Source of the DNA: Chryseosolibacter indicum
GTDB taxonomy: Bacteria; Bacteroidota; Bacteroidia; Cytophagales; Cyclobacteriaceae
NCBI RefSeq assembly: GCF_018598585.1
Contig: NZ_JAHESD010000006.1
Span: 1-64,000, forward strand
DNA length: 64,000 bases
Direction: 5' to 3'
Shown: piece after piece, positions 9,657-17,640 of the stretch
Layout of the letters: each line of letters starts with the position of its first letter
Position numbering within the stretch: the first letter of the stretch is position 1
Notes under the pieces: model-generated
Told to the model about the DNA's origin: nothing
The model's database searches: none
What the model saw: only the letters and a program-made list of their open reading frames with translations
Translations under genes and position numbers: made by a program

Positions 9657-10124
9657 CTAGAACAACCTAATCAGCGGCCTACTCGTAAACGGCGAGAATG
9701 CCCATGGGATAGAAAGAAATATGATCACCAAAGCAATGGTAAACCAGATGGCCATGGTCTTAAACTTCTCCTTATCCGTTTGCCTGCGTTTGGTTTTAGA
9801 AGAGCCTATTGTAACAATTATAATGGCTATGACCATCATGGTAATATGTTCCATTCCAAAAAACCGGATATGGCGCTCGTGCACTGCGTGACTAAAGTTA
9901 TGCAGGAAGTAGTCTACTACAGGACTCACCAGGTACAACCACACTCCTATTCCAACCTGGATATGTGCAATAGTTACCGCTGTTATTCTGATTGTATCAT
10001 CAAACTTCAAATATCTGCGATTGGATAACCATCCTCTATAAGCATTAATAACAGCAATAAGCAAACTTACTAACACCAGCCAGCGAACCAGGGAGTGCGA
10101 CGCTAAAAGCGGTAAATACATCAT
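9657..10124 (-). CDS. Four-helix membrane protein, 155 aa, unknown
   Basis: There are four predicted membrane segments (about 8-28, 45-66, 92-110 and 124-142). His residues sit in or near the helices (His10 in ASHSLVRW, His54 in AHIQVG, a histidine in the GMEHITMM stretch). A bundle with repeated histidines recalls small cytochrome-b-like proteins, and relatives in Bacteroidota are sometimes labelled that way. Haem binding is not demonstrated by anything here. The C-terminus is FSPFTSRPLIRLF. Met2 at 10121 is an alternative start. It is convergent with kup. Confidence 0.8.
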   Translation of the reverse strand: MMYLPLLASHSLVRWLVLVSLLIAVINAYRGWLSNRRYLKFDDTIRITAVTIAHIQVGIGVWLYLVSPVVDYFLHNFSHAVHERHIRFFGMEHITMMVIAIIIVTIGSSKTKRRQTDKEKFKTMAIWFTIALVIIFLSIPWAFSPFTSRPLIRLF

Positions 10125-10186
10125 GACAATAATTCTTCAATAAGCAAATTAACTTTCAATATCATTAAGAGAAAAAACAAAACGCA

Positions 10187-10594
10187 TCATTTCTGATTTT
10201 TTATTGTTACACTTACTCCCTTTCTTAATGTATTATGTATTTCTGCAATGGTATCCACATAATGGATAAGATCATCTATCTCCTGCTGCGAGTTACCTGA
10301 TGATTTTACTTTAGTTTCATATACAATATTAGAACCTGGCTCTCCCTCTTTACCAAAATTGCCCGACACAAAAACTTCTACTGAGTCAATAATCATTTTT
10401 CTCTTTGCAGCCTCACGGTAAATATCATTGCAAAAGCACGTGGCGAGTGACAAGAACAATAGCTCACCGCCATTCACAGAAGAACCGTAGCCTTCTGTCT
10501 TTCCGGGTATTGTTATCTTTTTTTCATTATTATCTGTAGAGACAGTTATGTTGTTCTCGCGATAACTATTTTTAATGGTTGCAGTGATAATCAT
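10187..10594 (-). CDS. OsmC-family protein lacking the second redox cysteine
   Basis: OsmC/Ohr proteins are small thiol peroxidases. The conserved block GGELLFLSLATCFCNDIY holds two adjacent cysteines (CFC), the first matching the peroxidatic position. The second conserved cysteine, normally in a CP(V/I)SNTL-like segment near the C-terminus, is replaced: here it reads AEIHNTLRKG, with no cysteine. I chose the ATG at 10594 (135 aa), because OsmC homology starts there; a longer frame reaches 10633. Without a resolving cysteine it may use an external thiol or have another role. It lies downstream of the terminated 319-aa lipoprotein gene. Confidence 0.85.
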   Translation of the reverse strand: MIITATIKNSYRENNITVSTDNNEKKITIPGKTEGYGSSVNGGELLFLSLATCFCNDIYREAAKRKMIIDSVEVFVSGNFGKEGEPGSNIVYETKVKSSGNSQQEIDDLIHYVDTIAEIHNTLRKGVSVTIKNQK

Positions 10595-10660
10595 GGTAAG
10601 GGTCTTTGTTTTGATGATAGCTAAGGTCGGCAATTAATTGTTTCAAAACCATGCTGATAC

Positions 10661-10688
10661 AAAAAAACCGATGCGGATTGCATCGGTC
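10661..10688 (-). terminator. Terminator after the fascin-like lipoprotein gene
   Basis: On the minus strand ACCGATGC and GCATCGGT form an 8-bp stem with a 5-base loop, followed by seven T. Confidence 0.85.
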
Positions 10689-10716
10689 TTATTAAAACAT
10701 CTTTCTAAAGAATTAC

Positions 10717-11676
10717 CTATTGGCAATCAAGGCACATCCATTCAACAACACCAGAGCCTGAACCAAAACGTTGCATGGTGTATTTTTCAATATCAATAAG
10801 GAAACCAATGCCCCCGGCATCTGCATTTTGTGTACAGCATCCGCCGCAGTCTGAGTCAGCACACATGTCATATACTTTTACATCGATTTGCCGTGTTCCC
10901 TGTCTTAGACGTAGAGTCTTCAACCGATACGCTCCGGCATCTCTTGAATGCACTGCTGCAATGTTGTTTGCCATTACCCAGCTCTCTGGTTGCTTACCTG
11001 ACACAAACGCGAACTGGCCTGCCCAAGTACATCCGTTGTACTTAATACACTCTTCACTATTAGGATCAGGGTAAGACTCAAAGTTGGTAAGGTTAGCACG
11101 GCGCCATGTTCCATCTACCGGAGGTTGTGTAGTAGTTGTACTGGTTGAAAATTTCTCCCACGCGTCTGCAACGGTTCTGTTACATGTCATGGCGGTAGTT
11201 CCATTCTCTGACGAAATGTACCTGTTGTTATTACCTCTGAATGAAACGGTATTATCAGCATTGTTCACTAACGTGAATTTCTCCCAGTCTCCTATGGTTG
11301 TGCGATTACACGTAATGGGCTGTGTTCCGTTCTCTGATGAAACATATTTACCCATACTCCTAAGGGCTACTTTCCCATTACCTGCGTCAACAATCGTGAA
11401 TTTCTCCCATTCATCAGCTACTGGTCTGCTACAACGCATAGGCTCTGTTCCGTTTTCACTGCTTACATACAATCCATTTGGACCTTTCAGGGTAACTGTT
11501 TCATTAACAGCTACACGACCAGCTGCCTTAAACTTCCCCACATTATCCTTCGTGTAGTCACTACCCTCTTCCAGTTTAATTGCATCATCAGGATTTACCT
11601 TTTCATTACAGGCAAATAAAACGGACAGGATTGCCATGAATGCAAGTCCCTGCCATGAAATCATAAGTTTCTTCAT
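10717..11676 (-). CDS. Lipoprotein with fascin-like beta-trefoil and Cys-rich, possibly expansin-like, domain
   Basis: The signal peptide ends in lipobox LFAC (Cys23), so this is a surface or periplasmic lipoprotein. Residues 61-178 are three about 43-residue repeats sharing YVSSENGT, a CNR/CSR triplet and WEKF. That is enough for one fascin-type beta-trefoil, a fold often used for carbohydrate or surface binding. A Thr/Pro linker (TTTTQPP) leads to a Cys-rich domain (about 188-319) with YNGCTWAGQFA, VKVYDMCADSDC and GFLIDIEKY. The D-x-C element, a following D-I-x-x-Y segment and a terminal W-x-C resemble the order of a double-psi barrel (expansin/barwin). That part is inference. A strong terminator follows, so it is a single-gene unit. 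Confidence 0.85.
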   Translation of the reverse strand: MKKLMISWQGLAFMAILSVLFACNEKVNPDDAIKLEEGSDYTKDNVGKFKAAGRVAVNETVTLKGPNGLYVSSENGTEPMRCSRPVADEWEKFTIVDAGNGKVALRSMGKYVSSENGTQPITCNRTTIGDWEKFTLVNNADNTVSFRGNNNRYISSENGTTAMTCNRTVADAWEKFSTSTTTTQPPVDGTWRRANLTNFESYPDPNSEECIKYNGCTWAGQFAFVSGKQPESWVMANNIAAVHSRDAGAYRLKTLRLRQGTRQIDVKVYDMCADSDCGGCCTQNADAGGIGFLIDIEKYTMQRFGSGSGVVEWMCLDCQ

Positions 11677-11904
11677 AAGTTTGATAACGTTATTGGTGGC
11701 TTACTAATATTAATTACAGTTTCTCACTGTATGGGTAATTAAGATGTGGGAACCGTTGTTGTTTATCAAACTACTTTCGACTATTGACATCAGTCAATTA
11801 TTAAATGGCAAGGTAAAATTATTGAAAGGTAATTCAGGCAGCTATTATGTATATACCATGCGTTGCAACACTTAGTTCAGCTCACAGCTTACCTTACTAT
11901 TTTG

Positions 11905-12498
11905 CTATTTACGTTGAGCAATCATGTAAACATGACTTAACGGATATTGATCAAGTTCAAGGTGCCTACACAGGCAATCATTATCAATGATCACCTTCTG
12001 GTTGCCTTCTATTCCTATAGTACTGTAATAAAACTTGTCGTTGTGCCAATCGCTCTCATGCTCTCCATAATCATCTCCAAAGGTATGGATGAGAATACCT
12101 CCTCGTTCGAGCATATTGCATAGCTTTGTGAGAACAGGAACGTGCATCTTAAAGGGTAAATGAAAGAGGCTGTCCCAAGCAACAATCAGATCATACTTCT
12201 TTTCGGACTGCCAGGTACAAATGTCTCCTACAACAAAATCAACATCGGGATGGTTTGCTTTCGCGATGCTGATCATGCTTTCCGAAACATCAATCCCTGT
12301 TATCTTAAATCCCTCTTTCAGCAACTCGGTAGTAATTCTTCCTCCGCTGCCACAGCCCACGTCTAAGGCAGTACCGTGATTTTTGCAATAGCGAATGGCC
12401 CTCTTCACCTGTGCAAGACCATATTCTGAATGAATATGTGTGCTACTCCACCAATGGGCAATCTTGTCATATTTTTTACCTGTAAGAAGAGGCTCCAT
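11905..12498 (-). CDS. Class I SAM-dependent methyltransferase
   Basis: The 197 residues form a compact Rossmann methyltransferase. Motif I ALDVGCGSGG is at 44-53, an acidic residue ends the second strand (ITGIDVSESM), motif II is FVVGDICTW, and the motif near IVAWDSLFHLPF is like that of small-molecule methyltransferases. The substrate is unknown. It starts 3 bases after the stop of the 130-aa membrane protein gene and is the last gene of the three-gene operon led by amj. No terminator hairpin was seen downstream. Confidence 0.88.
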   Translation of the reverse strand: MEPLLTGKKYDKIAHWWSSTHIHSEYGLAQVKRAIRYCKNHGTALDVGCGSGGRITTELLKEGFKITGIDVSESMISIAKANHPDVDFVVGDICTWQSEKKYDLIVAWDSLFHLPFKMHVPVLTKLCNMLERGGILIHTFGDDYGEHESDWHNDKFYYSTIGIEGNQKVIIDNDCLCRHLELDQYPLSHVYMIAQRK

Positions 12499-12501
12499 AC
12501 A

Positions 12502-12894
12502 CTAGGCTTCATTTTCCTTTAAGGGATGTCTAAAAAACACAACAGCAAAGCATACTGCAAAAACAATGTAAGCAATTGTCGGGATAAGAAAATAGCTATT
12601 ATTGATTGAGGTATAGCCTTTGAGTAAAGCGAGACTACCTATAGTAAAATGAGCAAGGTTACCGATAGCAATAGGCCTTCCGTAAATCCCTCCAATTAAA
12701 TTTGCCTTTGCTGTCCAGTTCACCATAGCAAAAGCAAAATACAAAGCTCCTAGTATTTGTACAGTGAGCACTTCTGTTTGAACAGGTGTTGTTTTATTAA
12801 AATACCCAAGTAGCTCTTGTGGCAAAAATGAAAGAACAATTCCTGCTACTCCCATTACCACAGCACTTAAGGTCATCAATATTTTTGTATTCAT
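12502..12894 (-). CDS. Four-helix membrane protein, 130 aa, unknown
   Basis: There are four hydrophobic segments (about 5-27, 44-62, 75-93 and 101-121) separated by short loops, and a charged C-terminus (RHPLKENEA). I do not recognise the family. Middle gene of the amj operon: 31 bases separate it from amj and 3 bases from the methyltransferase, so co-expression is very likely. Confidence 0.75.
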   Translation of the reverse strand: MNTKILMTLSAVVMGVAGIVLSFLPQELLGYFNKTTPVQTEVLTVQILGALYFAFAMVNWTAKANLIGGIYGRPIAIGNLAHFTIGSLALLKGYTSINNSYFLIPTIAYIVFAVCFAVVFFRHPLKENEA

Positions 12895-12925
12895 TATACT
12901 TGCTAATCAATAATTTAAAATTCAC

Positions 12926-13726
12926 CTATATCCACGTGGCTGTCCAGGCTAATATTTTTGAAGCCGGAAGAAAGAGTATCTGGGCCAGCAGCGTACCAAG
13001 CAGCCGTGCAATCATTGTATAAACAATGTGTTTTTTGAAAGTATCCTGAGAACATGTACCCAGAATAACATCATCCGTCATTGAGGACAGATATGGATCA
13101 ATAAAGGTAAACAGGATGATGGTGGCAAACCCATTGATGAATGCTGACAGGTTGCTGGCTGTTGTTCGGTAATCAGGATTTGAATAGGAGGCATATACAG
13201 CTGATAAAACCCCTATGGTAAGAATGCCTACGGCCACTACATTTAGAATAAATATCTTCCAGGGAAAATCACGATCGAGCTTTATACCGGTGATATTCTC
13301 CTTATTTGGCATCGTAAGATTTTCTCTGAAATAAATGATTCCGCCTTTGGATAGTCCGTGAAGTATCAACTTCGGGATTGATCTATGTTGACTAAAATTC
13401 ATTACTGCTTTGGATAAAACACGTTGAAAGGTAGGCACCAGTAAAGCCCCAATGATGGTTCCTACAGAACAGGATAAGATAATAAGCCGAAAGAGCTCTT
13501 CATTGTGCGATACACCATTCTTTATATCATTCTCTACCGTCTTGGCAAGCAGAGGTGCCTGAAACCCGTTGGCGGTTCTTGATATAAGGACAAGAATGTT
13601 AAACAACGCAAATGAGATGGCTACCCGTCCGGTGCGCACGCCTACAATTCGCACTGCATACGAAAGGGTACTTATAAGGTTAATTACAAACGTTAAGACC
13701 AGTACGATTACTACCTGAGTACTCAT
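12926..13726 (-). CDS. amj: Amj-type lipid II flippase (DUF2837)
   Basis: Amj (B. subtilis YdaH) is an alternative lipid II flippase, unrelated in sequence to MurJ, that moves the peptidoglycan precursor across the inner membrane. The 266-residue protein matches the family in length and begins with the characteristic block YAVRIVGVRTGRVAISFALF, then NILVLISRTANGFQAPLLAK. About six membrane segments are visible. It is the first gene of an operon with a small membrane protein and a methyltransferase. The assignment rests on recognising the N-terminal block. Whether it is the main or a backup flippase here cannot be judged, because no murJ lies in the window. Confidence 0.85.
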   Translation of the reverse strand: MSTQVVIVLVLTFVINLISTLSYAVRIVGVRTGRVAISFALFNILVLISRTANGFQAPLLAKTVENDIKNGVSHNEELFRLIILSCSVGTIIGALLVPTFQRVLSKAVMNFSQHRSIPKLILHGLSKGGIIYFRENLTMPNKENITGIKLDRDFPWKIFILNVVAVGILTIGVLSAVYASYSNPDYRTTASNLSAFINGFATIILFTFIDPYLSSMTDDVILGTCSQDTFKKHIVYTMIARLLGTLLAQILFLPASKILAWTATWI

Positions 13727-14095
13727 TTACTTCTTTTGAGCTATAAGTTTAACATATTTATAATGCCCCTACAATTATAATATTGCCTTATCCTGGGCAG
13801 AGGCCTGTTTTCCCCTAGCTCAAAAATAGAATAGCACCAGGCAACCAGTCTGCCTAGTGAAAAATATTTCTACCTTTTTTAGGTGTTTTTAACCCGTGTT
13901 TTTCAATTCATCTTTTTGAAAAGTAGCGGTTATCCTCGGGATATCTACGGGATATCCTGGGGATATCCTGCGGTTATCCTGCCAACAAGGTGGGAATATT
14001 GTCTGAATAAGGGTTAAAGCGGAAAGAATTAGGAATATACTATTCGCGGATAGCGGAGCGCTTTCCTTCAAGCTATATGGAAGCTGTGAAAAAAC
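13727..14095. other. Intergenic region holding an 11-bp repeat array
   Basis: No coding frame is credible between the amj start and the terminator of the PD40-OmpA gene. The region contains the 11-bp array at 13928-13982. An inverted TATCC-like segment (GCGGATAGCGG, near 14045-14055) is a possible degenerate partner of the array. The rest is unstructured to the eye. Confidence 0.5.
13928..13982. repeat. Five tandem 11-bp units (GGATATCCTGG type)
   Basis: Five consecutive 11-base units fill exactly 55 bases: GGTTATCCTCG, GGATATCTACG, then three more close to GGATATCCTGC. All keep GG at positions 1-2 and TATC at 4-7. The array lies in the non-coding gap between the amj and OmpA operons and shares its period and TC register with the arrays at 28.65 and 63.9 kb. 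Confidence 0.9.
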
Positions 14096-14145
14096 AAAAG
14101 CTTTTAAATAGCATGGCTGTTCGCAGGCACTATTTAAAAGCTTTT
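14096..14145 (-). terminator. Long perfect hairpin after the PD40-OmpA gene
   Basis: AAAAGCTTTTAAATAG (14096-14111) is perfectly complementary to 14130-14145, with an 18-base loop that contains its own CTG/CAG hairpin. It is AT-rich and flanked by A/T runs, so it can act in both directions. Confidence 0.75.
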
Positions 14146-14164
14146 TAAATTAAGCTAAATACGA

Positions 14165-16222
14165 TTAGTTATCGAGGATAGTAAACTCCACCCTTCTGTT
14201 TTCTGCTTTACCCGCCGCTGTTTTGTTAGAAGCTACAGGTTTGTTAGAGCCATATCCTTTTGCAGACACACGGCTCTTGTCAATTCCTTTACTTACGATA
14301 AAATCGGCCACAGCCTGTGCCCTGCCTTGCGACAGCTTCTGGTTCGAAGTTGCATTTCCAACATTATCAGTATGCCCAGCTATTTCAATTTTTATCAGTT
14401 TGTTGTTGTCCAGGAAGTCTGCTACCCTTTCAAGTTCTGCATATGACTCCTTCTTCAATACTGATTTTCCTGCGTCGAAGAAGATGTTCTTAATCTTGAT
14501 TGACTGCCCTACTTCAACGGGAATAACAGCCAGGTCTTTTGAAATCTTTAAATTTCCTGACGCAGAGGCCAGGTCAATGGTTTCGAAGACAGGATAGAAT
14601 CCTGGTGCTACTACGCTCACTACATAACTTCCTTTAAAAGGAAGACGAAGCTCATAAATCCCCGTAAGGGTATCAATTTCAGGTACTGCAGCTTCAAATC
14701 CTTCAACCACAATTTTTGCGTTCTTCAGGTTTTCTATTTTACTCTTTGTTTTGGAATTGATAACTACACCAGAAATAATCGCCATCTTTTCTTCCAGAAC
14801 AAATAAGTCTGCGTTGATTTCTTTATACTCATTTACAGAAGATAAATCTACTGTCTTTGCAACCGACTCATGCTTTGCAGCTTGCAATTTAAACTGATAA
14901 GAAGTACCATGATTTAATTTAACTTCATAAGTACCCTGTTGAATATCGGTTTTTAATGAATCTACTACGGTATTATTAATCGTAATCTTTGGATTAAATT
15001 GGCTGTCAAGAGGCTTGCCTGTATCCTGTACAAGCAATTTACCCTTCACCAACACATAAGGGAGTGGTGTAATCCTTAGGTCAGCGTTCTGCTTGGAGAA
15101 CTCTTTCACTTTAGAAACATCAATAACCGTTGCTGATGATGTATAGTTATCAACTACTGCCTTTAGCTCATATACCTGACCAAGTCGGAGTTGTATTTTG
15201 TAGGTACCTGACTCGTTATCAATAACCAAAGAATCTGGTTTACTTCCGTTGACTGTTATAGAAGCATCATGCCCTACTAACGCTGCATCTGTTTTTGAAT
15301 TTCTAATTGTTCCTTCTATAACCACAACTGGGTTTTCCTCAAACAATTTGATTTGAAACAGATCGGCATTGGTTCCGCTTTTAGCAGTAGATGAAAAATA
15401 TCCCCAGCTACCGGTGTTGTTCGTTTTAAAATAAGATTCCCATCCCGGTGAGTTAATGGTATCACTCAGTACAACAGGTTTCGACCATTTCTTCATCTCG
15501 TTTCCAGTACGGGTAGCCCTATAAATGTTATAATTACCTTTCTTTGCCCTGTCGCTGGAAAAGAAAAGTGTTTTGCCATCTACAGAAAGGAAAGGTGCTT
15601 CTTCATTGGCGCCACTGTTAACACCCTTGAGTTTATGGGGTCTGCTCCATCTGCCACTCGTCTTCAGACGTGTATAGTAAAGGTTGTTCTTATTGCCATT
15701 AAAAGCTTTTGAATAGCTTAACAAAATAAACTTACCATCGCCTGACATTGAAGCGCTGCTTCTCATCCCTCTGTTCTTCTTAGAAAGTTTACTCACTTTA
15801 AGCTTCTCCGGTGAAGACCAGCTTTCTCCGTTTTTGCGTGAAACAGATAAACCGCGCTTCTTCCAGATATTTCCTTTCTTATTATATATTCCGTTTAAAA
15901 GAAGCGTATTGCCATCTGCTGAAACAGACAAAACAGAATTATACCTTCCAATATTCAACTCATGAATTCTTGATGGCGTGCTCCAGATGCTATCACTTAC
16001 CCTAGACGCATACCATATATCCTCGCTGTCATCACTTCCAAACTTATTCTCCGGATGGTTTACACGAACAAAGTATAATGCTTTTCCATCGGAAGAAATT
16101 ACCGGGTTAATTTCATGATAATCAGAATTAACAGACGGCCCCAGGCTTTTAGGCATAAATGAAGACTGTGCGTTTGCAATGCTAACAAGCAAAACAAATC
16201 CAATTAATAGCGTAAATCTCAT
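14165..16222 (-). CDS. PD40 beta-propeller / OmpA-domain envelope protein
   Basis: The 685-residue protein has a signal peptide (cleavage near ANAQ), then PD40/WD40-like repeats (about 35-285; e.g. PVISSDGKALYFVR and FLSVDGKTLFFSSD). Next come three about 90-residue carboxypeptidase-regulatory-like beta modules (about 292-560), and last an OmpA peptidoglycan-binding domain (about 575-685) with GHTDNVGNATSN, LSQGRAQAV and NRRVEF. This layout recalls PorE-like and other T9SS-associated cell-wall anchors of Bacteroidota, but it lacks an obvious N-terminal TPR. It is the last gene of a three-gene operon, 2 bases after the DUF5723 gene, and probably anchors that outer-membrane complex to peptidoglycan (inference). 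Confidence 0.9.
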   Translation of the reverse strand: MRFTLLIGFVLLVSIANAQSSFMPKSLGPSVNSDYHEINPVISSDGKALYFVRVNHPENKFGSDDSEDIWYASRVSDSIWSTPSRIHELNIGRYNSVLSVSADGNTLLLNGIYNKKGNIWKKRGLSVSRKNGESWSSPEKLKVSKLSKKNRGMRSSASMSGDGKFILLSYSKAFNGNKNNLYYTRLKTSGRWSRPHKLKGVNSGANEEAPFLSVDGKTLFFSSDRAKKGNYNIYRATRTGNEMKKWSKPVVLSDTINSPGWESYFKTNNTGSWGYFSSTAKSGTNADLFQIKLFEENPVVVIEGTIRNSKTDAALVGHDASITVNGSKPDSLVIDNESGTYKIQLRLGQVYELKAVVDNYTSSATVIDVSKVKEFSKQNADLRITPLPYVLVKGKLLVQDTGKPLDSQFNPKITINNTVVDSLKTDIQQGTYEVKLNHGTSYQFKLQAAKHESVAKTVDLSSVNEYKEINADLFVLEEKMAIISGVVINSKTKSKIENLKNAKIVVEGFEAAVPEIDTLTGIYELRLPFKGSYVVSVVAPGFYPVFETIDLASASGNLKISKDLAVIPVEVGQSIKIKNIFFDAGKSVLKKESYAELERVADFLDNNKLIKIEIAGHTDNVGNATSNQKLSQGRAQAVADFIVSKGIDKSRVSAKGYGSNKPVASNKTAAGKAENRRVEFTILDN

Positions 16223-16224
16223 CT

Positions 16225-17640
16225 CTATTTATTTTTAGGATAGGGTTGTTTTTCCTGTACCTTGTCTCTTCCAAAAACGAAGTTGATACCGGTGCGAAAA
16301 GTGAAGTATTGTAAACTGTTAACATAGCCATTTAAATTCTTATCAGCCATTAACATAAAAGGCGCACGAAGAAGATTGTCACCAACAAAGTAAATCTGAA
16401 TTGGTGCAAAGTTTAGAGATAGCCCTGCCCCAATATTGTTAAATGAATTATTGGTAATCGTATAACTCAAGGATGTAGCAACCCTTCTACCAAATTCTTT
16501 GTTTAATGAAGCAGTGAAGCCTGTCATAAGTCTTCCTCTGAAACGCTCTGCAAAAATTAACGCACCTGCCGTCAGTGTCTTCTTCAGCTTGTAAGTACCT
16601 GTGATATACATTTTAGCGGGTAACGGAGTACGATAACTTCCGATACGACCTTCTTCGAAATCAAACTTAGCTTCCAGTGAATCTGATAATTGACCTTCGT
16701 AATCATCATCGCCATCATCGTCGTTAAACAGCCTATCCAGGTCCAAACCTTCAAAGGTATATTGTGCCTTTAAAGGGTCCAGGCTGTAACCATACAAATC
16801 GTTCTTCCATTTAATAGCTCCAAGGTCCAACAAGCTAAGTCCAACAGTAAGTTTATCATTTACTTTGTATGTAGCACCCAGATCAACTGCAAAGCCGTTG
16901 TTACTTGTAAAGTCTCTCCAATTGTCTTCTACTTCGTAATCAATATCAGAATCTTCAAAGTTATGAATACCTGACGTGCGGATATCGGCATCTCCTGTAA
17001 TTGTCATCGCATACTCTTCCGACATCGAAAGGTTAAATGCTGCGCGTTGTGTAGTAGCGTTTGCAATACCCTTAAGAAGTTTAAATCTCGCGCCAACGGT
17101 AAGATCTTTATTAACCGTATACGCTGCCCCAGCACCTATTTCTACATAACTTGTTGTTTCCACCTTAGGTGATAGGGTAGCAGTGCTGTTCACGTACTGG
17201 TTTGTGCCTTTAATGATGCCGAAAAAATCTTTCGGCAACATAAGTCTGTTATAGACCTTCGATGATACATTAAAGGTGAGGTAAAGCCTTGCATTAGCTT
17301 TCAAGCTTACACGCAATAGCTCTGCTGAAAGATTCGTGTTGATATAATTCTTTTCCCGTAGTGATGAATTCAATTTATCAAGATCAGCAACACGGGTGTC
17401 ACCCTCTTTCATCACCACATCGTTATACGAAAATCCGTTATTGGAGTACTGCATGAACACTGACGAAAATGGCAACCCAATAGAGAATTTGTATTCCGGT
17501 TTAAAGGCAGGGTTATAATAAGTAACCTGTGGCAAACTAGACATGAAGGGCATTGTGCCTTCAACCTGTGCATAGGAAACACTACCTAACGGAAGTATAA
17601 AGCACAAAAGAAAAACAAGCTTTAGTAAATTGTATTTCAT
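16225..17640 (-). CDS. DUF5723-type outer-membrane beta-barrel
   Basis: The 471-residue secreted protein has a signal peptide (SVSYAQ) and alternating hydrophobic strands rich in Tyr, Gly and Asn, typical of Bacteroidota outer-membrane barrels. Early features are MPFMSSLPQVTYYNPAF (NPA motif as in PorP/FadL-like proteins) and GLPFSSVFMQYSNNGF. An acidic insertion (FNDDDGDDDYEGQL) lies near 305-318. The family is widespread in Bacteroidota but uncharacterised. The start overlaps the stop of the upstream lipoprotein by 4 bases, and the OmpA gene follows after 2 bases, which makes a single complex likely. Confidence 0.85.
   Translation of the reverse strand: MKYNLLKLVFLLCFILPLGSVSYAQVEGTMPFMSSLPQVTYYNPAFKPEYKFSIGLPFSSVFMQYSNNGFSYNDVVMKEGDTRVADLDKLNSSLREKNYINTNLSAELLRVSLKANARLYLTFNVSSKVYNRLMLPKDFFGIIKGTNQYVNSTATLSPKVETTSYVEIGAGAAYTVNKDLTVGARFKLLKGIANATTQRAAFNLSMSEEYAMTITGDADIRTSGIHNFEDSDIDYEVEDNWRDFTSNNGFAVDLGATYKVNDKLTVGLSLLDLGAIKWKNDLYGYSLDPLKAQYTFEGLDLDRLFNDDDGDDDYEGQLSDSLEAKFDFEEGRIGSYRTPLPAKMYITGTYKLKKTLTAGALIFAERFRGRLMTGFTASLNKEFGRRVATSLSYTITNNSFNNIGAGLSLNFAPIQIYFVGDNLLRAPFMLMADKNLNGYVNSLQYFTFRTGINFVFGRDKVQEKQPYPKNK

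Noticed and set aside
9654-10028. Plus-strand 124-codon frame starting at the kup stop
   Set aside because: It is antisense to the four-helix membrane protein, which has consistent helices; the plus frame is low in hydrophobic structure and unnatural in composition.
11084-11557. Plus-strand 157-codon open frame inside the fascin-like lipoprotein gene
   Set aside because: It is a shadow of the repeated antisense coding region; the minus frame has a signal peptide and clear repeats.
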